Position numbers and translations under genes: made by a program
The notes under the pieces: generated by a model
Database searches by the model: none
The model's input: only the letters and a program-made list of their open reading frames with translations
Told to the model about the DNA's origin: nothing
Shown here: one piece after another, positions 14,240 through 24,693 of the stretch
How the letters are laid out: each line of letters begins with the position of its first letter
Numbering within the stretch: position 1 is the stretch's first letter
DNA from: Candidatus Roizmanbacteria bacterium RIFCSPLOWO2_01_FULL_37_16
GTDB lineage: Bacteria > Patescibacteriota > Microgenomatia > UBA1406 > GWC2-37-13
Length of the DNA stretch: 60,396 nucleotides
Direction of reading: 5' to 3'
NCBI GenBank assembly: GCA_001789695.1
Contig: MGAI01000006.1
Coordinates: forward strand, 1 to 60,396

Positions 14240-16332
14240 TTATTTATCATTGCCTGAATAATGTTTCGGGGGACTTCTTCGTAGTGGGAAGGTTCCATGT
14301 AGAAAAATCCTCTGCCTTCGGTAAGTGAGCGGATGACTGTTGCGTAGCCTGACATTTCAGCCAGAGGAACGTAGGCTTTTATTATAACCGCACGGCTTCT
14401 TTTTTCAGTACCAATAATTTTACCTCTTTTCGCTGATATATCGCCTATTACTACCCCCATGAAGTTTTCAGGCACTGTTACTTCAAGTTTCATTATGGGT
14501 TCAATAAGTGTAAGTCCGGCTCTTTTGGCGGCAGCTTGAAGAGCCATAGATCCGGCAATCTTAAAGGCGATGTCTGACGAATCTACATCATGATAGCTAC
14601 CATCATAGAGCGTAGCTTGAAGATCGGTTAGGGGAAATCCTAAAAGGACTCCTTTTTCCATTGCTTCAATTATTCCTTTCTCAACTGGCGGAATAAATTC
14701 TGAGGGAATAGCGCCTCCTTTAATTTTATTAACAAATTTGAAACCGCTGTTGCGAGGTAACGGTTCAATTTTAATCAAACAGTGACCGTATTGACCATGT
14801 CCGCCGGTCTGTTTAATATATTTTCCTTCAGCTTCGGTAAGGCGAGTAATAGTTTCTTTATAGGCAACCTGCGGTTTACCTACATTTACCTGCATCCCCA
14901 TCTCGCGCTTCATGCGGTCAACCAGAATTTCTAAGTGAAGCTCGCCCATTCCAGACATGATTGTCTGACCGGTTTCGTGGTTTATTTTTACTTTAAAGGT
15001 AGGATCTTCCTCAGCCAAGCGCTGAAGAGTGTAAGACAGTTTTTCTTGATCAGCTTTAGTTTTTGGCTCAATAGCAAGAGAAATGACAGGTTCAGGAAAC
15101 GAGATTTTTTCTAAAAGAATGGGGCTATTTTGGTCTGCCAGGGTATCGCCGGTTTTTGTATCTTTGGGTCCTACCAAAGCGACAATTTCTCCAGCGAAGG
15201 CTTTATCGATTTCTTCTCGATGATTGGCGTGCATAATTAGTACTCGGCTTACTCTTTCCTGATTATTTCGTGTTATATTGTAAATGTAAGAGCCAGATTG
15301 CAAAACTCCAGAATAGATTCTAGTATAGGTTAACTTTCCAACATGTGGGTCGAGCTGAATTTTAAAAGCTAGAGCGGTAAATTTTTCTTCATTTGCTAAA
15401 AGTCTTTTTTCAACTTTTTCCGTTTTTGGATTTATTCCTTTAATTTCCTTAAGATCTGTGGGAGAAGGAAGGTAATCCACAATAGCATCAAGTATAGGCT
15501 GAACTCCTTTGTTTCTAAGTGAGGAACCCGCAAATACAGGAATTAATTTGTACGAGATAACAGCCTTTCTTAAGGATTTTTTAAGTTGATCAAATGACAA
15601 TTCTTCATTATTGAGATATTGATGTAGGAGACCATCATCAGTTTCTGCAATTTGTTCAATTAATTTAGCTCTTGCTTTTATTATTTTTTCTTTTATTTCC
15701 GACGGAAGATTATCATTTATCGAATATTGAGTCCCTTGAGCGTCTTTATCCCAAATTAGCGATTTTAAGGTCAGAAGATCCACAACACCTCTAAATTCTT
15801 GTTCCTTACCTATGGGATATACCGTTACAGCAGGTTTTGCACCTAAGCGTTCCTCAATCTCTTTTACAGTTGCTTCAAAGTCAGCTCCTAGCTTATCCAT
15901 TTTATTTATAAAGCAAATTCGAGGCACCTTATATTTGTCCGCCTGTCTCCAGACTGTTTCAGACTGACTCTGTACTCCTTCTTCAGCGTCAAAAATAACT
16001 ACACCGCCATCTAAGACACGAAGAGACCTCTCAACCTCTGCCGTGAAGTCAACATGTCCTGGGGTATCGATGATATTGATTCTAACGCCTTTCCAAAAAG
16101 TTGTTGTCGCTGCAGAGACAATGGTAATACCTCTTTCTCTTTCTTGCGGCATCCAATCCATCTGAGTTGTTCCCTTATCGATATCTCCTATTTTGTAGGT
16201 CCTTCCAGTATAAAAAAGAATACGCTCGGTTGTGGTGGTTTTACCAGAATCGATATGAGCAATGATTCCTACGTTTCGAATTTTATCTAGAGGGACAATG
16301 CGATTTTTTGTGACAATTGATTGTTGAGCCAT
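14236..16332 (-). CDS. fusA: Translation elongation factor G
   Basis: The GTPase that translocates tRNAs and mRNA on the ribosome. 698 residues, full length. The P-loop is AHIDSGKT (25-32; the usual Ala is Ser), switch regions include ERERGITI and DTPGHVDF, and the base-recognition motif is NKMDK. Domains II-V follow, with GGHGQYGHC in domain IV. It is part of rpoB-rpoC-rpsL-rpsG-fusA; no tuf follows. Confidence 0.97.
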   Translation of the reverse strand: MAQQSIVTKNRIVPLDKIRNVGIIAHIDSGKTTTTERILFYTGRTYKIGDIDKGTTQMDWMPQERERGITIVSAATTTFWKGVRINIIDTPGHVDFTAEVERSLRVLDGGVVIFDAEEGVQSQSETVWRQADKYKVPRICFINKMDKLGADFEATVKEIEERLGAKPAVTVYPIGKEQEFRGVVDLLTLKSLIWDKDAQGTQYSINDNLPSEIKEKIIKARAKLIEQIAETDDGLLHQYLNNEELSFDQLKKSLRKAVISYKLIPVFAGSSLRNKGVQPILDAIVDYLPSPTDLKEIKGINPKTEKVEKRLLANEEKFTALAFKIQLDPHVGKLTYTRIYSGVLQSGSYIYNITRNNQERVSRVLIMHANHREEIDKAFAGEIVALVGPKDTKTGDTLADQNSPILLEKISFPEPVISLAIEPKTKADQEKLSYTLQRLAEEDPTFKVKINHETGQTIMSGMGELHLEILVDRMKREMGMQVNVGKPQVAYKETITRLTEAEGKYIKQTGGHGQYGHCLIKIEPLPRNSGFKFVNKIKGGAIPSEFIPPVEKGIIEAMEKGVLLGFPLTDLQATLYDGSYHDVDSSDIAFKIAGSMALQAAAKRAGLTLIEPIMKLEVTVPENFMGVVIGDISAKRGKIIGTEKRSRAVIIKAYVPLAEMSGYATVIRSLTEGRGFFYMEPSHYEEVPRNIIQAMINK

Positions 16333-16344
16333 AGTATTGATTAA

Positions 16345-16473
16345 ATTTTGACAGTAGAGGGTAGAAAATAGAGATTAGAATTTGAGGCTAGATGGTAGAA
16401 GATAGAAAATTTCTATTTTCTAACTTCCATCATCAATTTCCAGCTTCTACCTTCTATCATCTATCGTCAATTA
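16345..16473. repeat. AT-rich inverted repeat spacer before fusA
   Basis: Variants of TAGAAGATAGAAAAT recur and the halves are complementary (GATGGTAGAAGATAGAAA versus TTTCTATTTTC...CTTCCATC). It is non-coding, in the rpsG-fusA gap, with the look of a low-complexity dispersed repeat. Confidence 0.45.
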
Positions 16474-16478
16474 CTTTT

Positions 16479-16952
16479 TTACCATTTTAAGTGAGCGAAT
16501 GCTTTGTTGGCCTCTGCTAGCTTCTCAGTCTGTATTCTTTTATTTACTGCCTGGCCTTGATTATTAGAAGCATCTAGAAGCTCAGTTAATAATTTATTGG
16601 TAAATGTTTTAAATTCTTTATTAGATTTGGCGTTAGCTGCTTGGATAATCCAGTTTAACGCTAAAAAGAGTCGTCGCTCTCTACGAACTTCGGTGGGAAC
16701 AAGATATGATGCTCCCCCTAGTCTTCTCGGTTTAACCTCAAAATTAGGAGCCACATGTTGTATGGCTAGATTTAATACCTTTAAGGGATCTTGTTTTTGT
16801 TTTGTTAATTCATTAAATACTTGATAGACAATATTCTGGGCAACTTCCTTTTCCCCATCTTTCATAATATAGTTAATTAGTTTGGTAACTTCAGAACTGT
16901 TATAAACAGGTTCAGGTTTAACTATGCGTTTTTTATACGGGCGACGTGGCAT
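16479..16952 (-). CDS. rpsG: 30S ribosomal protein S7
   Basis: Binds the 3' major domain of 16S rRNA and shapes the E site. 157 residues from ATG 16952 (MPRRPYKKR); an upstream in-frame start would add an AT-rich-repeat-encoded, hydrophobic extension and is rejected. The conserved stretch RRLGGASYLVPTEVRRERR is present, as is the HLKW-type end. Confidence 0.96.
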   Translation of the reverse strand: MPRRPYKKRIVKPEPVYNSSEVTKLINYIMKDGEKEVAQNIVYQVFNELTKQKQDPLKVLNLAIQHVAPNFEVKPRRLGGASYLVPTEVRRERRLFLALNWIIQAANAKSNKEFKTFTNKLLTELLDASNNQGQAVNKRIQTEKLAEANKAFAHLKW

Positions 16953-16956
16953 AATA

Positions 16957-17060
16957 GCAATATCAAATATTAAATATAAAAAATTAAATATACATAGCAA
17001 AAATTAAAAATATTTGATATTTAATATGTATATTTTATATTTAATCTTTAATTTTTAATA
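16957..17060. repeat. AT-rich inverted repeat spacer between rpsL and rpsG
   Basis: The stretch is built from TATCAAATATTAAATAT-like words and their reverse complements (ATATTTGATATTTAATAT), with flanking TTAATTTTTAATATT. It could fold into a long AU hairpin in the operon mRNA. It is a different family from the GTCAT elements. Confidence 0.5.
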
Positions 17061-17486
17061 TTATGAAGTTGTTTTCGCTTGATCTAACTTAGTTCCATAC
17101 TTTGACCGAGAAGATTTTCTGTCGGCAACTCCTGCAGTATCGAATTTTCCTCTTACAATGTGATATTTGACTCCAGGGAGATCTTTTACCCTTCCTCCTC
17201 TGACTAAGACAATAGAGTGCTCTGCTAAGTTATGGCCAATTCCCTGTATATAAGCTGTTACTTCCATTTTATTAGATAGTCTGACTCTGGCTACTTTTCG
17301 CAGGGCAGAATTAGGTTTTTTTGGAGTCATCGTCCTAACCACCGTACATACGCCACGTTTCATAGGGTTGTCGCTGCCGGTGTACTTTCTTTTTAAGGCA
17401 TTAAAAGAGAACTTTAACCCAGCTGCGCGGGTTTTTTTAATTCTCTTTTTCCTCTTTTTTTTGATTAGTTGGCTTATCGTAGGCAT
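17061..17486 (-). CDS. rpsL: 30S ribosomal protein S12
   Basis: A decoding-centre protein. 141 residues, somewhat longer than the 124 of E. coli because of a basic insertion after residue ~16. The conserved [17 protein letters not shown] and [14 protein letters not shown] are intact, including the lysines whose change gives streptomycin resistance. Its start lies inside the rpoC end: the two genes share 50 nt in different frames. No other start fits the conserved MPTISQL. Confidence 0.96.
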   Translation of the reverse strand: MPTISQLIKKKRKKRIKKTRAAGLKFSFNALKRKYTGSDNPMKRGVCTVVRTMTPKKPNSALRKVARVRLSNKMEVTAYIQGIGHNLAEHSIVLVRGGRVKDLPGVKYHIVRGKFDTAGVADRKSSRSKYGTKLDQAKTTS

Positions 17487-20400
17487 ATTTACTTAAAAAT
17501 CTACCGTAATATTTTTCAATTAATTCGGCTGTGACAGGTATAAGTCTTCCTATTATAACATTTTCTTTTAATCCCAACAAATAATCAATTTTGCCTTTAA
17601 TGGCGGCAGAGCTTAGGACATTGGTTGTTTGTTCAAATGAAGCAGCCGAAAGCCAAGAATCAGTATAGATAGCAGCACGCGTAATGCCTAAGATTGATAC
17701 TTTTCCAACTGATGGTTTTCCGCCTTGAGTAAGAATCTTTTTATTTTCTTCTTCAAAGCGAATCCTGGAAACAACCTCATCTTTGATAAACGAAGTATCA
17801 CCCTCATCTTCTATTGTTACTTTGTCACTCATTTTTCGTATGACAACCTCAAAATGTTTATCGTGAATATTAATACCCTGAGATTCATAAACTTTTTGAA
17901 TTTCATCTAAAAGATAAAATTGAGCCGCTCGAAGACCTTTGATTGTCAAAATGTCATCGACATCCAAGTAGCCTTCTGATAGAGGTGTGCCGATTGTGAC
18001 TAGTTCACCGTCTTTTATTTTAAGTTTTTGTGACAGGGGAATTATAAACTCTTGTTCTTGCGGCTTGGTTTTGTCAGTAGAAACGACCTTTACTATGTAA
18101 ACCTCTTTTTCGGTATCTTCTTGGACAGAGACCCTTCCGTCGATTTCGACAATAGGTGAGACAATTTTTGGCGTTCTTGTCTCAAAAAGTTCTTCTACTC
18201 TTGGCAGACCTTGAGTCACATCTGCAATTACAATCCCTCCGAAATGTCTAACTCTCATGGTGAGTTGAGTTCCTGGTTCACCGATCGATTGAGCAGCAAT
18301 GACTCCAACCGGGACGCCAATGTCAACAAGGTTATTATTGGAAAGATCAATCCCATAACAGTATTGGCAGACGCCATATTTTGATTGGCAATAGAGGGGA
18401 GATCTGACGATAATTTTTTTAGTTCCTGCTTTCTGAAGAAGTTGTATTTTTTCCTCATCGATGAGCTCATTTGCTTTGATAATGGGCTGTTTACTTTCGG
18501 AATATAGATCTTTAGCTGTAAAACGTCCTTTTATTCTGTCACTGAATTTTTCTCCACGCACATCTCTCTCACTAATAGTGATACCGTCTGTTACACCACA
18601 ATTTTCTTCTCTAACTATCATGTCGTGAGCTACGTCAACTAGCCGACGCGTCAGGTAACCTGCGTCTGCAGTTTTCAATGCAGAATCGGTGAGACCTTTT
18701 CGTGCGCCACGTGCAGAAATGACATATTCAAAAATCGACAATCCCTCACGGTAGTTTGATTTGGTTGGGACCTCAATAATTTTGCCTAGAGGATCAACCA
18801 CAAGTCCTTTAATGGCAGAAAGTTGTTTTAATTGCTCGCGTGATGCCCTTGGACCCTCTGATTTAATGGCAATTTTGACTGGATTTTCTTCATCAAGCGC
18901 CCCCCACGTCAGATCGGCCAACTTCTCAGTTAGTTCAATCCAAAGTTTATTTGTGTAACGTTTTTTTTCTTCAAGGGTAAGGAGTCCTTGACGATAATTT
19001 TTTTCAACCTTTTCTACCTCTTTTTCAACCTGTTTTAACATTTCTTCCTTTTCTTTGATGATGAGACAATCAAATACCGAAAAGGAAAGACCGCCTGCAA
19101 CTGTTGCACCCCAGAATCCAATCTCTTTGAGACGATCGATGCTATTGCCAACTTCTTGATTATCGACGACCTTCATAGCCTTCATAACTATTTGTTTGAG
19201 TGTGGAGGCTTTTACTTCTTGGTTTATGAACCGCAGCTCCTGAGGGAGCGATTGATTAAAAATAATTCGACCAATTGTTGTTCTCAACAGCTGATTTTTA
19301 ATTTTGACAAGTATTAGCTGCCTTAGAGATATTTTTTCAAATTGATAAGCAGTCGTAGCTTCATCTTCGTTGGCAAAATATTTCAATTCTTCGTCTTTTA
19401 AGGACTGGTAGGAGGGATCCAAGGTTGTAATATGATAACAACCCAAGGCCATTTCTTTATTTGGTAGAACTATGGGAGTACCATCGGCAGGTTTTAAAAG
19501 ATTGTGATGGGGGAACATACGATTTTTTACTTCTTCGATTGCCTTTTTGGAAAGGGGTAAAAATACACCCATGGCATCGCCATCAAAATCAGCATTGTAT
19601 CCAGCGCATACGGTAGGATGAAGTTTTATAGCATAGGAATCAGTCAACACCGGATAAAATCCCAAGATAGATAATTTATGGAGCGTAGGTGCGCGGTTGA
19701 GTAAAACTGGGTGTTCTTTAGATATTTCTTCTAAGATGTCATAGACTATTGGTTCTTTCTTTTCTAGAAAATTTTTGGCACTTTTTATATTTGGGGCAAG
19801 TCCTCTAACTATTATTTCATGCAGGAGAAACGGTTTAAAAAGTTCAAGAGCCATCTCCTTAGGAAGACCACATTGGTATAGTTTCAGTTCAGGTCCTACA
19901 ATAATAGTTGATCTGCCTGAGTAGTCAACTCTTTTTCCCAAAAGATTTTGTCTGAAACGGCCTTGTTTACCCCGCAAAATGTCAGACAACGATTTTTGAA
20001 TCTTTGAAGCAGCTCCTTGTGTTCTGACTCTTCCTCTAGATTTCTGAAGATCTATCAGAGAATCAACTGCTTCCTGAAGCATCCTTTTTTCATTTCTTAG
20101 AATTATCTCGGGCGCACCTAAGTCTATCAGTTGTTTGAGACGGTTATTTCTATTTATTACTCTTCGATAAAAATCGTTAAGATCTGATGTGGCAAATTTT
20201 CCTCCTGGTAGTTGAACAACCGGCCTAAGATCTGGTGGGATAACGGGTAAAACTGTCAAAATTATCCATTTAGGTAGGATATTTGCTTTGGCAAAAGATT
20301 CAAGCAGCCTGACTTTTTTGAGCAGTTTATTTCTTCTTTCACCCTTTACCTCATTGAGTTCTTTTAATGCTTCTGCATATTTCTTATTTACATCAAATGA

Positions 20401-21228
20401 TGATAAGATTTCATAGATTACTTCTGAACCCATACTGGTCTCTATGAATTGTTCGGCTCTTTTCTCTTTAAGATAAAGATAATCATCTTCTTCGATAGTA
20501 TCTAAGGTTTTTAGTGATTTGACAACTTTTAAAAGTCGATCAAAAAAAGAGACCTTCTTATTTTTTTGTTCAATAAATTTATCTGAAAGTAGTTTAAGTT
20601 GTTCTCGTAGTTTAAACTCAATTTCCTGTTCGGCAATCTCTCTTTGTTCCTTATTGGTAATTTTTTTAACCAGGTCTTCTTTTTGTTTCTTAAAATCATT
20701 CTCTATCTTTTTCTGATCGTTTCGAAGTTCTTTTTGTAGGCCATCTAATTCTTTTTTTTCCTCATCATCTAAAATCTTAATAGACTGCTTTTGTTTATCT
20801 TTATCAATAGTTTTAACTAAATACAAAGCATAGTAAATTATACGCTCCATTGACTGGGGCGGTATGTCGAGAATGGTACTAAGAACCGAAGATGGGCCTT
20901 TAAAATACCAAATATGAGCAATAGGAGAGGCGAGTTTGATGTGACCCATTCGTTCTCGGCGTACGGCAGAAGTAGTAATTTCGACTCCACATCGATCGCA
21001 AACGATTCCTTTATATCGTATTCTTTTGTACTTACCACAATAACATTCATAGTCTTTGGTAGGTCCAAAGATACGCTCATCGAAAAGACCGTCTTTTTCT
21101 GCTCTAAAAGTTCGATAGTTAATTGTTTCCGGCTTTGTTATTTCACCATGACTCCAACTCATTATCGCTTCAGGAGAGGCGAGGCTAATACGAAGACCGG
21201 AAAAATCAATAGGTTCGTGATTATCCAT
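17437..21228 (-). CDS. rpoC: RNA polymerase subunit beta'
   Basis: About 1263 residues from ATG 21228 (MDNHEPIDF). The zinc site is [19 protein letters not shown] near the N-terminus, the active-site triad is in [14 protein letters not shown], and a second zinc cluster is [12 protein letters not shown] charged coiled-coil insertion (~150-245, many KKE/EQE) lies in the N-terminal region. An ATG five codons further up belongs to the repeat element and is not chosen. It is the second gene of the rpoB-led operon and overlaps rpsL at its end. Confidence 0.97.
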   Translation of the reverse strand: MDNHEPIDFSGLRISLASPEAIMSWSHGEITKPETINYRTFRAEKDGLFDERIFGPTKDYECYCGKYKRIRYKGIVCDRCGVEITTSAVRRERMGHIKLASPIAHIWYFKGPSSVLSTILDIPPQSMERIIYYALYLVKTIDKDKQKQSIKILDDEEKKELDGLQKELRNDQKKIENDFKKQKEDLVKKITNKEQREIAEQEIEFKLREQLKLLSDKFIEQKNKKVSFFDRLLKVVKSLKTLDTIEEDDYLYLKEKRAEQFIETSMGSEVIYEILSSFDVNKKYAEALKELNEVKGERRNKLLKKVRLLESFAKANILPKWIILTVLPVIPPDLRPVVQLPGGKFATSDLNDFYRRVINRNNRLKQLIDLGAPEIILRNEKRMLQEAVDSLIDLQKSRGRVRTQGAASKIQKSLSDILRGKQGRFRQNLLGKRVDYSGRSTIIVGPELKLYQCGLPKEMALELFKPFLLHEIIVRGLAPNIKSAKNFLEKKEPIVYDILEEISKEHPVLLNRAPTLHKLSILGFYPVLTDSYAIKLHPTVCAGYNADFDGDAMGVFLPLSKKAIEEVKNRMFPHHNLLKPADGTPIVLPNKEMALGCYHITTLDPSYQSLKDEELKYFANEDEATTAYQFEKISLRQLILVKIKNQLLRTTIGRIIFNQSLPQELRFINQEVKASTLKQIVMKAMKVVDNQEVGNSIDRLKEIGFWGATVAGGLSFSVFDCLIIKEKEEMLKQVEKEVEKVEKNYRQGLLTLEEKKRYTNKLWIELTEKLADLTWGALDEENPVKIAIKSEGPRASREQLKQLSAIKGLVVDPLGKIIEVPTKSNYREGLSIFEYVISARGARKGLTDSALKTADAGYLTRRLVDVAHDMIVREENCGVTDGITISERDVRGEKFSDRIKGRFTAKDLYSESKQPIIKANELIDEEKIQLLQKAGTKKIIVRSPLYCQSKYGVCQYCYGIDLSNNNLVDIGVPVGVIAAQSIGEPGTQLTMRVRHFGGIVIADVTQGLPRVEELFETRTPKIVSPIVEIDGRVSVQEDTEKEVYIVKVVSTDKTKPQEQEFIIPLSQKLKIKDGELVTIGTPLSEGYLDVDDILTIKGLRAAQFYLLDEIQKVYESQGINIHDKHFEVVIRKMSDKVTIEDEGDTSFIKDEVVSRIRFEEENKKILTQGGKPSVGKVSILGITRAAIYTDSWLSAASFEQTTNVLSSAAIKGKIDYLLGLKENVIIGRLIPVTAELIEKYYGRFLSKYAYDKPTNQKKEEKEN

Positions 21229-21238
21229 AATATCAAAC

Positions 21239-21347
21239 GTCATTCCGAGCGTAGTCGAGGAATCTCTGTTTTCGTATTTATACGTTTATTGAGATCCTTC
21301 GACTCCCCTTCGACTCGCTTCGCTCGCTCAGGGTTGCTCAGGATGAC
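21239..21347. repeat. GTCAT...ATGAC element between rpoB and rpoC
   Basis: Starts GTCATTCCGAGCG and ends AGGATGAC, with inner complementary pieces (GAGCGTAGTCGAGG and CTTCGACTCGCTTCGCTCGC). It fills the gap between rpoB (ends 21374) and rpoC (starts 21228), so it is transcribed in the rpoBC mRNA. Confidence 0.7.
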
Positions 21348-21373
21348 TCCGGTTGAATTTTGTAATATCGGAG

Positions 21374-24300
21374 TCATTTTATATAATCTATTGCTAGCCC
21401 AAGTGCATTTAGCTCTTTCATTAAAACGTGAAAGGATTCAGGCACGTTTGATTGGGGTATATCGATTTTCTTGATGATTGATTCAAATGCCTTGGTTCTA
21501 CCTCTTACATCGTCACTTTTTATAGTAAGCATCTCTTGAAGAGTGTAGGGAACTCGATGTGTCTCAAGTGCCCAGACTTCCATCTCTCCAAATCGTTGTC
21601 CACCCATTTGAGATTTACCACCTAACGGTTGTTGAGTAACCAGAGAGTAAGGACCCACAGAGCGAGCATGAAATTTGTCCTCAACCATATGAATAAGCTT
21701 CATAATGTAGCCTACTCCAACGAAGACTTTTTTGTCATAAGGTTGGCCTGTTTGACTGTCAAAAAGTTTTACTTTTCCGTCAACTGGTAATCCAAGTTTT
21801 TTTAGTTCAGAGCTGATGAATTGTTCTTTAATTTTTTCAAAAACAGGAACAGAGATAGAAGTCTTTCTATGCTTTGCAATAAGTCCAAGAAGAGTCTCAA
21901 AGAGTTGTCCAAGATTCATACGCGATAATATTGATAAAGGAGAAAGGATAACATCAACAGGTGTTCCATCTTCTAAATAGGGCATATCCCATTCAGGTAA
22001 GATTTTAGAGATTACACCTTTATTGCCGTGTCGACCTGCGAGTTTGTCGCCAACCGATATTTTTCTAAGTTGAGCCGCGGTAACAATAATTCTTTTTAAT
22101 ACACTTGGTTCTAGTTCGTTTGGATCTTTTTTAGAATCAATTATTTCCAAATTCACGATAATTCCACGCTTGCCATATGGCATTCGTAGGGAAGTGTCTT
22201 TTACATCTTTTGCCTTTTCGCCAAATATAGCTCTTAAAAGCCTTTCTTCGGCTGTGAGTTCTTTTTCACCTTTAGGAGCCAATTTCCCAACCAATATATC
22301 TCCGCCCGAAACCTCAGTCCCGATAATAACAAGTCCATCTTTATCTAAATTCTGTAAAACTTCTTCTCGGACGTTTGGAATATCACGTGTCAATTCTTCA
22401 GGTCCGAGCTTAGTATCAACCAGATCAGCAGTAAATTCTTCTGAGGTTACAGAAGTTAATAAGTCTTCTTTTATCAACCTTTCCGAGATGACAAAACCAT
22501 CCTCGTAGCCTAAGCCATTAAGAGACGTGTAGGCAACAACCAAATTTTGTCCTAAAGCAAGTTTACCGTTGTCGGTTGCTGGACCATCCGCAATTACTTG
22601 ACCTTTTTTTACTTTCTCACGTGACGCAACTCTCGGTTTTTGATCAAAAATCACATCTTTGTTTGTTTTGATAAATCTATCTAGATTATAAGTAAATTCC
22701 TTACCAGATTTCCCCTTGATAATTATTTTTTTTGCGTCGACGTAAACTATTACTCCATCTTCTGGAGAAGTAATGGTTCTATTTAGTGCTGAGCTAATTT
22801 TACTTTCTAAACCAGTACCTACGATTGGAGCTTGAGGTTTAATTAGCGGGACAGCTTGGCATTGCATATGTGTACCCATCAGGGCTCGGCTTGCATCATC
22901 ATTTTGTAAGAAGGGAATTAATGCCGCAGAAGCTCCGACGACTTGTCTTGGTGAAATATCGATAAAATCTAATTTATCAGCCGGGACCTCAACGATTTCT
23001 CCTCCGTGTCGACAGACAACATGTTCCTCCAGTATAAAATTATTTTTGTCAATATTAATATTATTTGAGGTTATGTAGTATTTCTCTTCATCATCTGCCT
23101 GAAGATAGGCAATTTCGTCTGAGAGTCTTACCTTTATTTCAATACCGTGTTTTTCTTGAGCAAGCTTTCGGTATGGCGTCTCAAGAAAACCATATTTATT
23201 TACTCTGGCATACAAAGCCATATAGGTAACGACACCGATATTTGGTCCTTCAGGAGATCGAATTGGGCAGATTCTTCCATACTGAGACGAAGATATATCA
23301 CGTATCGAGAATGATGCTCTTTCTTTCTCAATTCCACCTGGACCTCCCACAGTGACTCTTCTTAAGTTATCGAGTTCAGATAAAGGATTGGTTTGGTCCA
23401 CTATAGTAGAAAGTTGACTCGTTCGAAAGAACGAATTGATTGCAACTATCAGGGGTTTAGAGTTGACGATCTGGGATGGGGAGGTGTGGGATTCACTAGT
23501 TATTAAACTCATTCTTTCTTTAATTTCTCTCTCAACCCTAACCATTCCTACGCGTATACCATACATACTTACTAATTCTCCCACTGTTCGCAAACGACGG
23601 TTGCCTAGATGGTCGATGTCATCGAAGCTTCCAATAGCTTTAGTTAAATTTACTAGATATTTAACCGTTTCAACAATGTCCTTTTTGGTTAAAAGATGGT
23701 TTTCTTTTGTAATTTCAAGACCAAGTTTTAATTTTTTATTTATTTTGTATCTACCAACGTTAGCCAAAGAGTAACGACGGTGACTGAAGAATAAGTTTTG
23801 CAATGTCTCGTAGGCATTATCCAAAATCAAAGGCTCACCCGGTCTAACTTTACGATATATCTCGAGTACTGCAGCGTCTTTATCCTTTGTTTGATCTTTC
23901 TTTAAAGTGGGCGCAATATATTTTTCAATCAGCTCCTTATCAAGGTCTTGAAAAAGGGACATAATTTGAGTATTGTTATCACCTTCAAAAGCCCTTAAAA
24001 GAACAGTGGCTAAAAATTTTCTTTTTTTATTAACCTTCATCTCGATAAGGTTATTTTTATTGAGTGTGATATCAAGCCAAGCACCGATATATGGACGAAT
24101 CTCTGCATTATATAAGGTTAGTCCTGTCGTTTTGTCAATTTCAGCTGTGAAGTATAAGCCTGGAGATCGTACGATTTGATTAATAATTGCCCTCTCGATG
24201 CCATTTATGATAAATGTACCGCGACTTGTCATTTTTGGTAAATTAAAGAAGTACACTTCCTGCTGGCGTTCAATTCCTGTTTTCTTGTTGACGAGTCTTA

Positions 24301-24589
24301 ATTTTAGGTAAACAGGAGTATCATAGGTTAACTTTTTTTGAACACAAAGTTCTAAAGGGTAACGAGGATCTCCAAAGAAAATATCTTCAAAAAATAAAAT
24401 AAATTTTTTTTTCGTATAATCTTCGATAGGAAAGAATTCATTAATAATCTCTTTTAACTCTATCTTGATAAATTTCTCCCATGATTCCTTTTGGATTTCG
24501 ATAAGGTCAAATTTTTCTAGTTCTTTATCTTCTTTGCCGAGAAGTATTTTTTTTTGAGATGAAAGATTAGATAATTTATTTTGAGGCAT
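21374..24589 (-). CDS. rpoB: RNA polymerase subunit beta
   Basis: 1071 residues, on the short side for RpoB (E. coli 1342), lacking lineage-specific insertions. Conserved blocks: GPGGIEKERASFSIRD, YGRICPIRSPEGPNIG, AVPLIKPQAPIVGTG, KLAGRHGNKGV, and a C-terminal SQMGGQRFGEMEVWALE. In the rifampicin pocket, E. coli positions Q513, H526, S531 and L533 correspond to T, N, T and G here. It heads the rpoBC-str operon, behind a strong promoter at 24665-24693. Confidence 0.97.
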   Translation of the reverse strand: MPQNKLSNLSSQKKILLGKEDKELEKFDLIEIQKESWEKFIKIELKEIINEFFPIEDYTKKKFILFFEDIFFGDPRYPLELCVQKKLTYDTPVYLKLRLVNKKTGIERQQEVYFFNLPKMTSRGTFIINGIERAIINQIVRSPGLYFTAEIDKTTGLTLYNAEIRPYIGAWLDITLNKNNLIEMKVNKKRKFLATVLLRAFEGDNNTQIMSLFQDLDKELIEKYIAPTLKKDQTKDKDAAVLEIYRKVRPGEPLILDNAYETLQNLFFSHRRYSLANVGRYKINKKLKLGLEITKENHLLTKKDIVETVKYLVNLTKAIGSFDDIDHLGNRRLRTVGELVSMYGIRVGMVRVEREIKERMSLITSESHTSPSQIVNSKPLIVAINSFFRTSQLSTIVDQTNPLSELDNLRRVTVGGPGGIEKERASFSIRDISSSQYGRICPIRSPEGPNIGVVTYMALYARVNKYGFLETPYRKLAQEKHGIEIKVRLSDEIAYLQADDEEKYYITSNNINIDKNNFILEEHVVCRHGGEIVEVPADKLDFIDISPRQVVGASAALIPFLQNDDASRALMGTHMQCQAVPLIKPQAPIVGTGLESKISSALNRTITSPEDGVIVYVDAKKIIIKGKSGKEFTYNLDRFIKTNKDVIFDQKPRVASREKVKKGQVIADGPATDNGKLALGQNLVVAYTSLNGLGYEDGFVISERLIKEDLLTSVTSEEFTADLVDTKLGPEELTRDIPNVREEVLQNLDKDGLVIIGTEVSGGDILVGKLAPKGEKELTAEERLLRAIFGEKAKDVKDTSLRMPYGKRGIIVNLEIIDSKKDPNELEPSVLKRIIVTAAQLRKISVGDKLAGRHGNKGVISKILPEWDMPYLEDGTPVDVILSPLSILSRMNLGQLFETLLGLIAKHRKTSISVPVFEKIKEQFISSELKKLGLPVDGKVKLFDSQTGQPYDKKVFVGVGYIMKLIHMVEDKFHARSVGPYSLVTQQPLGGKSQMGGQRFGEMEVWALETHRVPYTLQEMLTIKSDDVRGRTKAFESIIKKIDIPQSNVPESFHVLMKELNALGLAIDYIK

Positions 24590-24620
24590 CTCTGAGGACG
24601 GCTAATTTTTTTATAACAAT

Positions 24621-24645
24621 AAAAAAACCCTTCTAATAAAAAGGG
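24621..24645 (-). terminator. Hairpin plus T-run in the rpoB leader
   Basis: Minus strand: CCCTT, an 8-9 nt loop, AAGGG, then seven T. It looks like a weak intrinsic terminator. It lies downstream of the predicted rpoB promoter and upstream of the rpoB ATG, so it could act as an attenuator or as a backstop for transcription from the upstream membrane-protein genes. The stem is only 5 bp. Confidence 0.45.
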
Positions 24646-24664
24646 GATCGGAAAAAGATAATAA

Positions 24665-24693
24665 ACTATACATGACAAAGGTGAAAATGTCAA
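24665..24693 (-). promoter_or_regulatory. rpoB promoter (TTGACA-17-TATAGT)
   Basis: Minus strand: TTGACA (24693-24688), 17 nt, TATAGT (24670-24665). It is preceded by AAATTCGC, giving the same 14-nt string AAATTCGCTTGACA found at the lexA promoter. Expected transcription start is about 24658, leaving a ~70-nt leader before rpoB. Confidence 0.75.

Noticed and set aside
21229-21243. Longer rpoC start ([11 protein letters not shown])
   Set aside because: The first ATG belongs to the end of the palindromic element; MDNHEPIDF at 21228 matches usual RpoC starts.
20914-21474. 186-codon plus-strand frame over rpoC start and rpoB end
   Set aside because: Antisense to two essential genes, with repeat-derived sequence and no recognisable domain.
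24621-24645. Plain terminator for the DUF948/YtxH transcript
   Set aside because: Not excluded, but the rpoB promoter lies upstream of it, so it must also be passed by rpoB transcription; reported as a possible attenuator instead.
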